DNA of 64,000 bases from Lethocerus indicus (Eukaryota > Arthropoda > Insecta > Hemiptera > Belostomatidae). Shown piece by piece: positions 1-13,700 of the stretch. The notes beneath the pieces were generated by a model. That model was given only the letters and a program-made list of their open reading frames with translations. It was not told the origin of the DNA and searched no databases. How positions within the stretch are numbered: the first letter of the stretch is position 1; each line of letters begins with the position of its first letter. The stretch is from positions 11,504,442 to 11,568,441 of the forward strand of contig JACDQD010000008.1 in assembly GCA_019843655.1 (NCBI GenBank), given 5' to 3'. The translations under genes and the position numbers were made by a program.

Positions 1-2348
1 TTCGGCTGCTCGCCATGATGGTTTTATAGATCCAATGAAATTCTGTTACGCGCATATCAGTATTTAATGAATACACTCATGGTCATATAGTCTTTATTTG
101 TTACAAGGCTCCTGGTCTATATCTATAATTAATTAATTGGTATTATTACTACTATTTTTCCCTCAGTCATTTGGTTAATAAGAGCCTACGTTCAGCGAAT
201 GTCGGCTGTATATTCGCTAAGCGTCTCGTTTCATCTAATTTTCGAAAATGTCCAATTCAAAACTATTCCAATTAGTCGAGCGGGACTCGGAACAATTTAG
301 GTTGCGAACACTCTTAATAAGTCCGTAAACGGTTTATTCAGTTATCAGTTCACAGTAGGATCGGATCGTTTCTGCATTCGTGACTCTGCCCCTGTTCATC
401 TGAAGTCCGTAAGAAGTAATTCGGTACAAAACTCCCTCCCCCCCGCCCAGGAGCAGTCCGTACTATTGTTTCAGCCGAGATTTCCCACATTAGCTTAGCG
501 GAAGGGCTGATCTCCAGCGCCGGTTTGGCCGCCTTATCCGTCCAGTAATAAAGCGGATAGCCCCGCGAGGGAGTCCTTGTCCCTCCTAATGTTACCAGCC
601 TGCTCAGATCCTAGAGTCCGATTGTTGTAGACGGCGGAACTTTTCTTAGCGTTTTACTGCCCATTAGTATGTTAAACACGCCCGCTAATTTGTCTCGCGC
701 AGGAGTTCAGAAAGGACCGACAAACGAGCCAACCGCTGGGCCGAGTTAATTTCCGGTTTCCTATTTTTGAGTAGAAAATTGTCTTCAGCATTTTTTCGTA
801 TTTGAAATACTGACAGAATAAATAATAATGATTAATAATTATTTCTTAATTGCATGATCAATATCGTTGGTTATATGCGAAATTCTATAATTCCAAACAA
901 TATCCAGCGTTAAAATTTAGCACTAATTTTCTTATGATTTGACCAGTCGGGTAGACATATTCTTCTTCGACGGGGTAAAAATAAAGTCGAACAAATTCGA
1001 TCGTAGAGTCGGCTGATTGGGGAAAGTGATCCGGCGAAAGTGGATTGTGACTTCCACTAATCGTTAATGTCAGTAGCTTCATAATGGACCGATACATTTG
1101 GATACAAATTTCAGATACTTTACAATTCTTGCAGTACTTAACCTTGTCGCGCGGAGTCTGGCTCTCACCAAATTCTTTTATGATTAATAAGCGCCGAGCA
1201 ATTTACATTCGGCGAAAGTTAGAAAGTGTTAAACCTCCCCTATTAGGAGGTTGATCTGTTTGGAACGAGACATTTCAAAAATGGCAAGTTTTCCTGACGT
1301 CACGGAAATTATTTTTTCAATGTATTTTTTAATTTATTTTTTTTATAAATTTTAATTCGTACCATTTATTTTATTGTACACTGTACCTTATTGTTAGCCT
1401 ATTGCACGTACTCTGATTTAACCAAAGAAGACAAGAACCAACTTCACACAATTAGGGACAAAACCTATTCACTTTTGAAAAAATGATATTGTTATTGAAA
1501 TAGAAAGTTACCCCCACCAGTGGATATCTTGTATATGTTCAGAACTCCATTATATGAATAAAGATGAGGAAAAAATCATTACTTTTATTCCACTATTTTT
1601 ATAGCAAGTAATAATTATTTGATATCACTTTCTGGCTATACCTCAAGTTTAAAATCGCCCATATCAATAAAAATGGCATAAACTATCATTTCATCGAAAA
1701 AATATTTCGTGCTTCCATTTCTATATCGAATTAATATAAACTAAACTGAGTAATTCAAATTGGAATTAATAGCGCAATTAAGGAAAAATTTAACTTAAAA
1801 ATGCATGTATTTCTAACACAGAATAATGTAATTTATCAAAATATTAGTAGGCAATATTACGGAAATAAATATTTCAGAATCCAAAATGTAGGACAAACTG
1901 TCTGGGTACCACATTTCTAAGTGGACACTAAAAAAAAGTCCGGCTTTACTTTCTCCATATCCTTTCCTTTCTATTCTGATAGGTGGAAATTCAATAAATT
2001 ATTTTAAGGCACAGATATCTCCAACACTTTCTGAAAAAATAATTCTTCGACGATATTTTATGTTCATTTAATACTAGAGGAAAATATGTCAGAACAACTT
2101 TATAAAGATTCAACATCCATCAGAAAATGTTAAATATTTCACTTGGTTCCATTCCTCAAAATGTCTTATTAATCGACTTGATAAGTCTTATTGATAGGCT
2201 TGGAAAAGTTACTCTTTCACTTCGTTCATACCATCATTTTTACGAATTTTATCAACCTACACGACACAAATAACATACGTTGTACAATATTAGCCCAGTC
2301 CAGTAGCTGTTCCACAAAAACGTCCATTAAAGCAGGTTCCATTTACAG
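1..2348. other. Left flank, no recognisable exon
   Basis: No exon of the lipase family was found here. The first 17 bases match the conserved core of the dispersed element family seen elsewhere in the window, so an element may be cut by the window edge. A GC-richer patch lies at about 430-760. Lipase 1 still needs an upstream signal-peptide exon ending in phase 1. I scanned the + strand ATGs here and saw none with a hydrophobic leader followed by a good donor, so that exon may lie left of the window. Confidence 0.5.
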
Positions 2349-5275
2349 GTAGCCTCGGAATGTTGGAGAACATGCTCGACATTACATACTGGAAGTGCGT
2401 TGTGAAGCGGTCGAACGTCTGCCCTGACAAGGACATAAAGCTGTTCTTCTACCCGAGGTTATTTTGCAATTAATTCTCTGCACAATGTTATTCGTAAGCT
2501 TAATTGTAAATCAAATTACGGTTTTCTTTAGAAGCTTATGTCTGAAGAATTTTACCGAATACTGATTTTCCTATAAGTCCTATGATTTTTACATTCCGAA
2601 TGTTCTCCACTGAACACTGCCTCATCTGACATATATCCTATGAACAGTAATTACAATACAATATCCAATTGATGGCTATAAGAATTAAATCACTGCGTAT
2701 CCGGAAGCTTAAATACATGTTGATATGCTAACTAGGTTCGGAAAGCGGTTGCACCTGGACGTTCGGAGTAGGACCCCCCTGAAGCATCTGGGCTGGGATC
2801 CGATTAAGAAGAACGTCATCATCATTCACGGTTTCAACAGCACCGAAAAAGACCTGCCCATGACAGTTATACGAGACGGTAAGATTGATACTTGTAGCGA
2901 ATCTCCGAAGAGAAATGTAACGATGTAAAACATGTAATGATAGTTAAAGGTGATATAGCATCAAGGAAGAAGTTTCATTTTATCGCAATAAGAAGAAGTG
3001 TTCTAATTCCCATCAACTATTAAACATATTTTTAGGTACGTCAGTAATTCGGCAAATTCAACTTTTAATCTAATTGCTTAAGTAGAGAGGGGATCCTCAA
3101 AATATATTTGGAGGCAAAATATATGTTTCAATCAAGTCGAGTATTAAAAATTCCGCGATAAAATAATTTTTTGATAAAATACCACATTGAAAAGTTATAT
3201 TAGCTTCCAACTGCACTAACATAGAATCAGCTCGTGAATAACGACTCCTGGCTATCATCTGCATAGAGTTACGACGAATCGATAATTTTTTTTTAAATCT
3301 AGGCGTTCCTGAGCGCTTTAAGATGGCGATATGAATTTATATCATTTTTTCAATCCCACAAGAGGGTTACAAGCAGCAACAGCTCCCATGAAAAACTTCG
3401 GCTAGATTTACTAACATTATTTTCCGTATCTGTTATCGACCGTCCAGGATACCTGCGCAGGGGCGACTACAACGTGTTCACAATAGACTGGGAAACGATC
3501 GGTTTCTTCCCGTGTTACTTGTCCTCGTTGAGCAACACGAGGCTGGTGGCCCAGTGCTCGGCCCAGTTCTACTCCTACCTCACCTACCACGGCGTCAAGG
3601 CGGAAAACACCGTTTGCGTCGGCCATTCTCTCGGCGCCCACATCTGCGGAATGATGAACAACCACCTCTCCAAGAGAATGCACAAAATTATTGGTACAAT
3701 CGTACATCCATTTTACTACTGAAATGCGGTATGATAGAATGGAATGATTATAACGTATTTCGAAAACGAATCCTGACTTTTCGACAAATAAACTAGATCT
3801 GCTATATGATAGGCCTATTATATAGTGAAAGATATACCTTAAGGCGATGAAATCGAATATCTTCACTCTGGCGTTCTTCTATCTCTACTAGATAATTTGG
3901 TCCTACTCTAGATCGGTTTCGGTAAAGAGCGCTGCCGCCTGGATGCGCCCATCCTGCGACATGCGCAGGTCCCTCACTAATTTAGTGATGAAATTCGACT
4001 GACGATAGCAAATGGCCGAAACCTATCTAGATTAGTACGACCAAATTAGAGATCAGAAATAGAAGACCGCACGGGTGATGAAAAATTTCTTATTACTAAT
4101 GAAGTATACTATACACTGTAAGGACTATAGTATATAAAAAGTGAGCCGATTGAATTTTTCGTTTAATTTTAAAGGTTTGGACCCGGCTCGACCCCTGGTG
4201 CGCAGGTACGGCGGGAATGCATTTAGGCTAACGAAGGACGACGCCAACGTAGTACAAATAATTCACACCAACGCAGGATACTTGGGCGACAGTCCTTCCG
4301 GTGGACACGTCAATTTCTGCATCAACGGTGGCTATTTTCAACCGGAATGCAGGAGGGAAGGGAGAAGAATACGTACGTAATTTGAAACATCCGAACGAAT
4401 CGAAATAAGAATTTCAAGCCCCGACGCAATGAGGGGATACGAAAATTAGAATATCGGCTAATTGAATGGATTTCGTCTTATCCTCGGAACCATCCGGTGA
4501 AAGCACTAATACTGAGTCCTGACTTTTAACTAATGACGATAGCGAACTGGTTCGACAGGAGAGAAAGTAAACTGTTAATTCGCACATCTTTAAATCATAT
4601 CTAAAAATTCAACAGTATGCTTATTTTTATGTTACACATTTGGGCATTATTAAGTCCCCAATTTCTTATTACTGTAAAATTGGCGTTATGTGTTCAGGAC
4701 AAGCTCGATGCAGTCACTTTATGAGCGGCTGCTACTTTGGATTCTTTATTGGCGATCTTGAGACGGAACACAAAGCAGTGCCTTGCACTCGGACGTGTAA
4801 AAAATTACCAGGCTTGGAGAAATACGCAATACCGTTAGGAGAGCATACACCTGAAAAGTAAGCCTTTTAAAACTGTGCAATTTTACTTTAAAGCAATAAA
4901 AAAGTAATAATAAGTTATTTAATATCAGGCCCGTCCTGGGGCCTTGCTCTTCTCCACACCGAACCGTTATTAATTTGAAGTAATAAGACTCTAATTGAAA
5001 AAAAACTAGCCACGTTATGTTATTTGGCATTACTGTCGTAATATTTTTACACAATTAAGTATCACCCGTTCCAAAATTAAATCCATTGAGTAGTTTAAGT
5101 GCTTCAACTTAAAGAAAAATGGTGCAATAAATTAAAATATTAATAATTATATTTTTTTGATAATTTATGTCTTCATTTATTAGTATTACATTACTAATTT
5201 GATGAAATCTGTTTCAGAGCAAGAGGGATATATTGTCTCTACAATCCACCAATCAAAAATTGTCCTTTTACATAA
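2349..5275 (+). CDS. Lipase 1: secreted lipase/phospholipase A1-like, 5' exon missing
   Basis: Exons 2349-2457, 2736-2878, 3448-3693, 4175-4372, 4698-4857 and 5218-5275 (stop TAA) join in frame to about 304 residues. Visible motifs in order are a Cys pair before CPDKDIKLFFYPR, the oxyanion-region IIIHGF, a DWE strand, nucleophile elbow GHSLGAH, GLDPA with the presumed catalytic Asp, HVNFCINGG, and CSH with the presumed catalytic His. The triad is complete. The lid between QPEC and CSH is 11 residues, which suggests phospholipase A1-like specificity. The last exon reads ARGIYCLYNPP and ends in a cysteine-containing tail, as in lipase 2, instead of the usual YYL...PY.LG ending. The first coding exon (signal peptide) was not found, so the start is open. 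A poly(A) signal lies at 5546-5551. The intron at about 3885-4065 holds a diverged fold-back element. Confidence 0.87.
3885..4065. mobile_element. Diverged fold-back element in lipase 1 intron
   Basis: Two arms of roughly 35 bases, one carrying gatcggtttcgg and the other gccgaaacctatctagat, are imperfect reverse complements around a GC-rich centre. The cggtttcgg core is shared with the clearer fold-back copies at 7360, 17592 and 35602. It is probably an old, decayed member of that family. Boundaries are approximate. Confidence 0.5.
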
Positions 5276-7101
5276 TTATGGTGTAACATAGTTTTAAATT
5301 ACTACGATTTTCTACTGTGTAGAACAGCAATTTTGTATTTAAAGCAAAAATTAAATAGGTCGATAAGTTGATTATTGTGATAGCTAATCGTGTAATTCGG
5401 AAATATGTGTTGTTTGGAAGTGCACTTAAATTTCTAAATATGACACCCGGAGAACCCTCATTAAATAATGGATAATTGTCCGAATGTTATGTAAATAAGT
5501 TATGGTAATCACCTTATTTTTTTATTTATTTTATATTTGTTTTAAAATAAAATCAGTAATTAATAATAAACCGTAAATTTAATCATTTAGCTAGCATAGT
5601 GAATATTTTAACCTAAGTACAATTATTTAAATATACTAATTAGAATAATTTATGGAGTCTCATGTGTAAAAGTGCTGCATTTTACCGGACATATTTTTTA
5701 TAAATATTTATCTCTTTGTACATCTTAAAAAGATCTGGGTATGTGATTTCTATGACCTGTACTTAACTTTTTTATTTTTACGATGGTTCTTATTACGGAA
5801 GAAAATTATTGGTAAAATTTCATTAAATTTGTTTCGAGTTTTTTCGTCATTATATCATTATGCTATAAAACCTAATTTTAATTAATAGAAATAAGTATTT
5901 CATAACCTCACATACATTTGTGAACTTAGGAAACGTAGGAACATTTATTTTTACAACCCTTCCAAATCACTACGGATTATTTTATCCAGCGGAAAACATG
6001 TTTCGATATACAATTCATTTATGTGATTATTTAAGGTATTATTACCATGGGTAATACCATTAACCATTAATGTACTGAGGTATTGGACCTGTAGGTAAAG
6101 TGGACATATAGATGTATGTTCATTTGGCTTTTTGACTCGGTAGAAAATGCGAAACTAAACCTTTAGACATCAAACTGTAGAGACCGTGAAAGTAATTTGT
6201 ATTCCTGAGGGGATGCTTGGGTCGGTCACCGTTACAACGCCCGTTGAAGGATGTGCGTCAAGAATATTAATAATGAACCAAATTTGTTTATCCAGGAAGA
6301 CTACCGGTTTATCTCGAATCTGATTAACTCATTGTACTGACGAGGAACTGGGTCATTCTCCACAGTCTGTACAATACTTGATTTGGACGGGAAGTTAGCG
6401 CAAAGCATCTAAATAATACAACTTATAAATAAGCCCGGTTGATAATATAAATCGATCTATTTTTTGGATACATTGTTGAATTCTACGAGACACAAAATCT
6501 TGCTCAAATCTCCTGTTTAAATCTATATACCAAGCATATATTAAAAAAATTAATAAAATTTAATTGCTCCATGTAAAAAAATATGATTTTTGAACATTTT
6601 AATGCTAGACATTATATTCATTAAATGCTGTTTTAAATGCAATATATAACCAAACATTTACCCATACCGGAAAAGTTTAAGATTCAGTAATGTATACTCG
6701 GAAACTGGGACGGCATTTTAGAAAAATCTAATAAGATTACATTATTTATTCTAAAACCATTAGAAGAATAGAAGGGAGGTCGTACTCAGAAGGCTATAAT
6801 ATAATATTTTAATGCAACCAGTAACGTTCTGATTTGTGGTAATCTGTCTCATCCCAAGATCAGTCGTTACACCAATACGTTTAACTTTTATCGATTCCAT
6901 ATTACTGCGCCCCGAAAGTCGCATCCGATAATTATTGTGTCCTGGAGGCGATCGCATTCAACGACCCCACGGCGCGTGATTTCGCGTGTCACGTGCGCGT
7001 GTGTGTGAGTTCGGAAGGGATCGAGTGGGGACCTGAGAGGCTCGAACAATATAGCTGGGCTAGTGGTGCCCCGTATTGGCCAGTGAACGCTCGAACGAGC
7101 C
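5276..7101. other. Spacer between lipase 1 and lipase 2
   Basis: AT-rich spacer with the lipase 1 3' UTR and poly(A) signal (5546-5551). No exon was recognised. The last 150 bases (about 6950-7101) are GC-richer and directly precede the lipase 2 start codon, so they probably contain its promoter and 5' UTR. Confidence 0.5.
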
Positions 7102-7698
7102 ATGAACTTCATTGTGACCGCCGCTTACTTGCTGGCCGCCGCCGCCTCTGTCGCAAGTAAGTCACCCTCCACTCAAAAGTTCCACAGCTTATATGGTAAC
7201 TATCTGGCTATATTGAAATTATTTTATCCTGTTTAGAACCAATTTCATAGAGAGCCTTATTGGAGCATTTATTGTGTTTTATATGAGGTTAAATAAATTC
7301 TTAAATAGTATGCAGAGAACCCAACTTTACCACCGGCCCAGATAGTAATATTTACATTTCCTGTGTTTTGTCTCCTCTCGCTGGTTTGGTCTTCTGCTAG
7401 ACCGGTTTCGGCTGCTCCCCATCTTCAGTAGCGGTGTTAGTCACTTTTGGCACTTTGGATGTTTTTTGGGCGTCCTCACTGCACTGTCACTGTCACGTGT
7501 ACAAGGAGTGAGGATGCCCAAAAAACATCCAAAGTGCCAAAAGTGACTAACACCGCTACTGAAGCAGCCGAAATCGGTCTAGCAAAACACCAAACCAGCG
7601 AGAGGAGACAGAAATACACGAAATCTACGGTATTCCAACCCCTTGCAGACCACAAAAACAGGTATTTTAAACTAATTACATTTGCCTAAAGATAGATG

Positions 7699-7764
<66 letters not shown>

Positions 7765-10700
7765 GATAATGAAACCTATAAACGATTAAAGCCATAATCG
7801 GGACAACAATTTTTAGAAACATCAAACCATATAAATTGGAATAATTATGAAACCTTATATAAATTTGAACATAAATTGAGCACTAGCTCGAATCCTTAGT
7901 GTAAGAAATTGAAGCAATGCATTGCGGAGGATTTTTCCACTAGTTCTTAATTTTGTTTGCATTCTCAAAAATATTTTGTATAAATCTTATTATTGCTAAT
8001 TATCTCGATATTTTTTTAAGATTTTGTCTGAGCCATAACAATTTAAAACATTCATTGTATATGAATCAATCGGCTGCGTAGTTCCTTAACCCTGTAGGTT
8101 GACCTCGATACTGTCCACAGGACGAACTGTGAATCGTACGCTGAGTGAATATTCGACCTAATCTCGTTTGATAGCTTCCTACTTATATTATCATAAATAA
8201 TGTTCTATAATAACTTGAGGGGGACAGAAGGCAGCTTGTTTAATCACAAAGACTATATATATTTGATCAGAGCCAGGACCACATGAGACATTACAGTTCA
8301 ATTCCCAGATCACTTATCTATTTATAATAAGAACATTTATATTAATGAGCAAAACTTTGTTTACAGGGATTCTTAATTGACAGCAGGAACGCGTAAATAT
8401 TGCACTGTATTAGTCACGAATGCAAGAGCCCGAAACCGGTCTAGCCTAAACCCAAATAGGCGAGAGAGGACAGAAATTTCGATATCACCACTCTTGCAAC
8501 CTTTGGTTTCCAGTCGTTCATACGGTCCTATGCTAGACCGGTTTCGGCTTTTCACAAACGTCAGTTGTATTCCGACTCCAACTTAGAGGGACACTTTAAC
8601 CTCAAAACGGGTATCCTAAATTTATAATTTGACATTACTTTAACGTAACATGTTTTTACCGCGACATTCCAAAATAATGTCATAATTATGATTTATTCCT
8701 ACGTAGATCGGTTCACCTAAAAGCCATAACTTTTAATTACCTAATACCAGGCCTAAATTAAACCTTCCGGGCTTGTTTTGTTATAGGGGCGGGGGGTACG
8801 TAAAAATAATGCTCTCTCGGTGATGTTGGGAATAGGAAGTCAAGGGACAATTCAGAAGGCCGGCGGATAAGGAGCGGAATTGTCGCACGAGTTTACGCAA
8901 CGGGGGTGCGAGTCTCGTTGCCGAACGTTTCCACTGCCCCAAATCCGTAGAACAATGCCGGAAGTCGGAAGCGCGGTAATTTTCCTGGACGCTGAGGCGA
9001 CTTCCCCGTCAGACAGCGGCCTCTAGCCGCTTGGACGCCCCCTCTCGCTCGGCCCTCGCCTTTCGCACAGATCTCTCTAATTGAGGCGCCGGTTACTTAA
9101 TGGCCTTAAGTCGACGACGGGTTCCCATGCGGCCCGTCGTCCCTCAGTCGAGTCTCGCCCTCGGACCCACAAACCCGAATGGTGACTGCCAAGTTATTAT
9201 TCCCGGAGTTCCCCCTTTTCGTCATGATCTCTTTGATACACGGCTTCAGGAAACTCCTGCCCTGGCTGATCTACAATGTTTACGACATTACCTACGATGT
9301 TACCAATCACGTAGAATTATTTACTAGTGAGTTTTGAACAGTTTTGCATTTATTACAATATTAACGCAATTTATAATAAATTAAAATATCTTTTATATTA
9401 GATATCCAACATTTTGTCCGATTTTCAACTATTCATTTTTAACAAAAATAATATAAAGTCCTCTAGACCTATTTAATTTGATAAGAAAGAGTGTAATTAA
9501 TCTTCAGTCCTATAAGCCGACCCGATAATCATTCGTTAAATTATCGACTCAGTAATCGATTCAGTAAATAAAAATTTCATCATTTTTTCGATTTCAGAAA
9601 TATCTGTAATCGCAGGAGCCAAATATTCTAAATACGTATGCGAACTGCTATACGCGTTAAGTTAATCAAAATTGATATTGCGCTATTGAAGAATGAAGCT
9701 TTCGAATGTGACGCCCCGTGATCATCAATTAGAGCCGAGCTATGAAGCACAAGCCTTTATTTTTCAAGAGATTTCACAACAGCTATTCGATCTAAATATC
9801 CTGCACCCATACATATGGAAAATAAAATCCGACCTTATTCTAATGCCCAACTATAGCGATACATTTTAACATTTCTTTTTTCCCTTAGTGTTTCAGCACA
9901 GTAATTCTATACTGTACATTCTTTTTTCTGTGGTCAGATATATGCCACGAATCCAACGTCTAACTATAACGAAACGCAGCGGTTTCCCCCACTTGTTTTT
10001 TCCTAAAGGAACACAAGCATTTCATTTTATTCCATTTTATGTTCCATGAAATAATTCGCAGTTTAATATTACAATAATCTGTGCAAGAAAGCAATTATGG
10101 TTCAATTCTGTAGCGTTATCAAAGGCTCGATTGCTCCCACAGCCCTGCTGTAATAACGGGTCGTGAGAGGTTCTAATGTAATTTCCGAAAATCTTTCATA
10201 AAACTTATGTAGACCACCATGACCTACTTAAAATTCTAGAATATTGTGTTTCTTACTGGAAATGAATTAACTACCCAGCTTAAATTATCTATCTTGCTGA
10301 AAGAATCAGTTGCCGGGATGTTCAGTTAATCTGATACTATAGTATTGGTACCACCAAAACTTGAAATGCGGTGATCAGTATACATTGAACTATTACTAAA
10401 CGTTAAATTTCACTTTCCCGCTATTGGTTACATTAACGGGGCGTAATTTACCCTCATCACTCTCGGTTTCACTCGCTGGTAGATAATTAATTGAGATTTC
10501 GGCAGAAATGCGGGTAGCAGAATATGCAATATCAGTAAAATGAGAGAAAAGAATTAGCCAGATTATAATTGCCAAATTGGGGTAACTACCTGTTGCACAT
10601 AACGGAGTTATATTTGTTTTGATTCCAAGGATTACAGCAAAGCGTGATGAAATGCATAGGTAATATTTCGGAAACTAAATGTACAAAATTTAAATGATCT

Positions 10701-13700
10701 CATATATTATATGTCAATATTTTCAGTTCTACTAAAAGTAATAATCTGTAAATGGCTTCATATGATTGACTGCAAGAATATGTAATGCTCATTGCCTTTA
10801 TTAATGGTAGTTTCATGTTGATCTAATGAGTTTCCTGGAGTAAATGATCTCGTTTATTCGGGTAAAATACGTAATTGAGAAAAATGAGGTTCGCCAAGAG
10901 AAATCCGAATATCTCGGTGTATTCGATCCGCCACTGGCGGATCGATGTTACGTCAGTTACAAATTTCAACCGATTATAAATAAAATAAAATATTATTTTA
11001 TAAATATTGGGTTCACAAAGACTCATCGTCGTTGTATTATCGACCTTCTGGTTTTCTGTATAATTGCTTGGTGGTCGTTTGTATCTAACGGCAGCGAAAC
11101 AATTAGGCGTTTTAATTAAGAAACTCAGATGAGTTTTGGCAAACCAAAAATTATAATCTTGCATACGTGGTATTGAAATTATAAAAATACCGTAAAAGTG
11201 TTACGAGGTAAGGAACCGAAAAACTGGGACGATGTATGGGGATTACAAAACGGGTGAAGGAATCCAAAACACTGGTCAATGCGACTGGGCCAAGGTGGTC
11301 TGACTCCTTAACCCCATATTACGAAATAATGACTAGCTTTATTAATATCTGCGCTATTCCATCTCTCGTAATTACAAATTGACTTGTTTGAAGCCAAATA
11401 TTACTGAGAAAATGTGTAACAGTCCGTTCTGTTACTTGACAGTCGCGGAGAAATTAACTAGGAGTTTTTATCTCTGGAGTTGTTAACCCTTTGCACTCGT
11501 ATATTAATTGTATTACACTGTACTGTATGTATTAGAATAACTTTTATTTTTAAGAATTATATAAAAAAAATGAAAAAATAATATAGTTAATGCGAAATAG
11601 TAAGAAACCGACATGAAAAAAAGATAACGAATGTGAAATTGATTTGAAAAAAATAATCGAATAATACAGATTCGAACATAAAATTCTGTATGTGAATAAA
11701 ATCCTTATATAACAATGCCTATTCAAATACATCTATTTATTACTAAATTGATTGAAGCTAAATAAACCATAAACCATGGTTAGTAAGCCATTTCAAAAAA
11801 TTAAACATAATATTTAATAATTTTGTAATGTATGGTACCGACAAAATGTATTATGTCGCCTATATGGCGACAATTGCGACTATACGAGTGCAAAGGGTTA
11901 AATCAACTAACCGGGAGGGATATAAATTCACGTGTATATTCACGTTTCAGGTATAGCCGGCGACGGAATCCAAAACGCGCTTACGTTTGGCAATGCGACC
12001 GGTACAGGCGGCAGAGACCACTGCGTTTGGAGGAGAGGGAATGACCGCGACCCGTGTCCTGACCCTGACATAGTCTACACCTTATATTCGCCCAGGTATG
12101 TCCACTCTAATCGTCGATTTTTAAATGTCGGACATCTTCTAGCCAACCATTATAGTTATATCATATTATAGCATTCGTGTTCCCAACAGAGAAGAAAAAC
12201 TAATTGTATTTTTCATACTAACGAGGGAGGTACAAAATCGGGGTTTTCTAATCTTCCACATGTACACAAATAATTTACACAGTATTGTACAGATGATGAA
12301 TTATTAAATTAAAAGATACTGTACTGGAAACAATGTATAACTTACTCCTAACTGCATCTGTACAGTAACGCACCGAAAGCGGTTCTACTCAATTTTACCA
12401 GTCCACATTCTATTCAAACTGTCTATAATAATGGGAGAACGAATGATTTGTGTTCCAGCGATGGTACAAAAGGTAAGGTAGCCGAAAGGGTTAACCTGAA
12501 TTCGAGAAGCTGGGTGAGGGAGAGCGGACACGACTTCTCGAAAGACACGGTGATCCTAATACACGGATACGCGGGCATCTCGGACGTACTGCCAATGGGA
12601 GTTCTCAGGGATGGTATGCCCATTAATTTTACGTTTAACAATTCACTACATATTTCTTTAATAATCTTTGAGCCAATATTGATTACAACTTTCGGTACTA
12701 TAGTCCTAAAGTAAATAATAAATAAAAAAAACTTTGAACAAATTTTTCTTCATTGCGATAAAAGAAATACTATGTACAGTCAAGCAAAAAGTAAAGCCCT
12801 TTTATAAACCTGAAAAATCTAGGTCGCCAATTTTATGATTTTATATGAGCCAAAATAAATAATATGCAACTGATGATCACAGCCGCTGTTATTAATAATA
12901 ATTGATCTATTGAATGAGAAAATATTTAGCAGTTTAACACGGTTCATGAATTGGTTTCAGTATATTCAGTAAAAGAACAACGTAAACTCACTGTCCACTG
13001 GAGTGTATATCATTATTAATGTGACAGAAGATGTCTAGAAATTGAATATAACTCTCTCATAATTATTATCCCACAATAATTAAGCTGGAACAAAAGATCA
13101 GGTCGCCGTGTTTGGCAATTAAGCTCTGATTTTGTATTGCAAAAAAGGACAAAAGCGATTGAGTGCAGACGTCTCATAGAAAGTTAATTGAAAGGTACTT
13201 TAGGTAATGATTCGCGGCCGGTGAAAGTAGATCAAGTGACAACTAGCCGAGCATTTCAATGGAGCGATTGGAAAAGAAGATGGGGCCGTTGTCGCGGCGA
13301 ACCGACGATCTGCCGATTAACGCTCTGATTTTAATAACCGGGAGGTCAGAAAACACCTTCCCTGCCGGCACGGGCGGAAGATGATTTCCCGTCGTTCGAA
13401 AACCAGGCTAATATAAGCATCAAGTATCGCCTTTGGCGGCTTTCGCTGTTGCTTTATTTGGCGAAGTTTCGGAATCCGGGCCAATGAAACAGAATCCGTC
13501 TGCGCTTGGTCGTTATGTGGGTTAAAAGATTGGTTCTCTAAAGGACTCGATTTTCCAATCGAGAAATTGATTCTTGTCCATTCCGTTTTGTTTGGCCTTT
13601 GGCGGCCATTGAATGGAATGGGAGCCACGAGGCAAGTACTGTTAGTTTCTTAGTACTTGTGAAGTGAGGTGTGCTGTGAATGAGTGTTGGGATCGTGCGG

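Noticed and set aside
3417..3866. 149-codon - strand open frame
   Set aside because: It is the antisense shadow of lipase 1 exon 3, whose GC-rich codons leave few stops on the opposite strand.
9100..9327. 75-codon frame MALSRRRVPM...
   Set aside because: It overlaps the candidate alternative exon in another frame. It lacks a hydrophobic leader and gives no usable phase at the donor.
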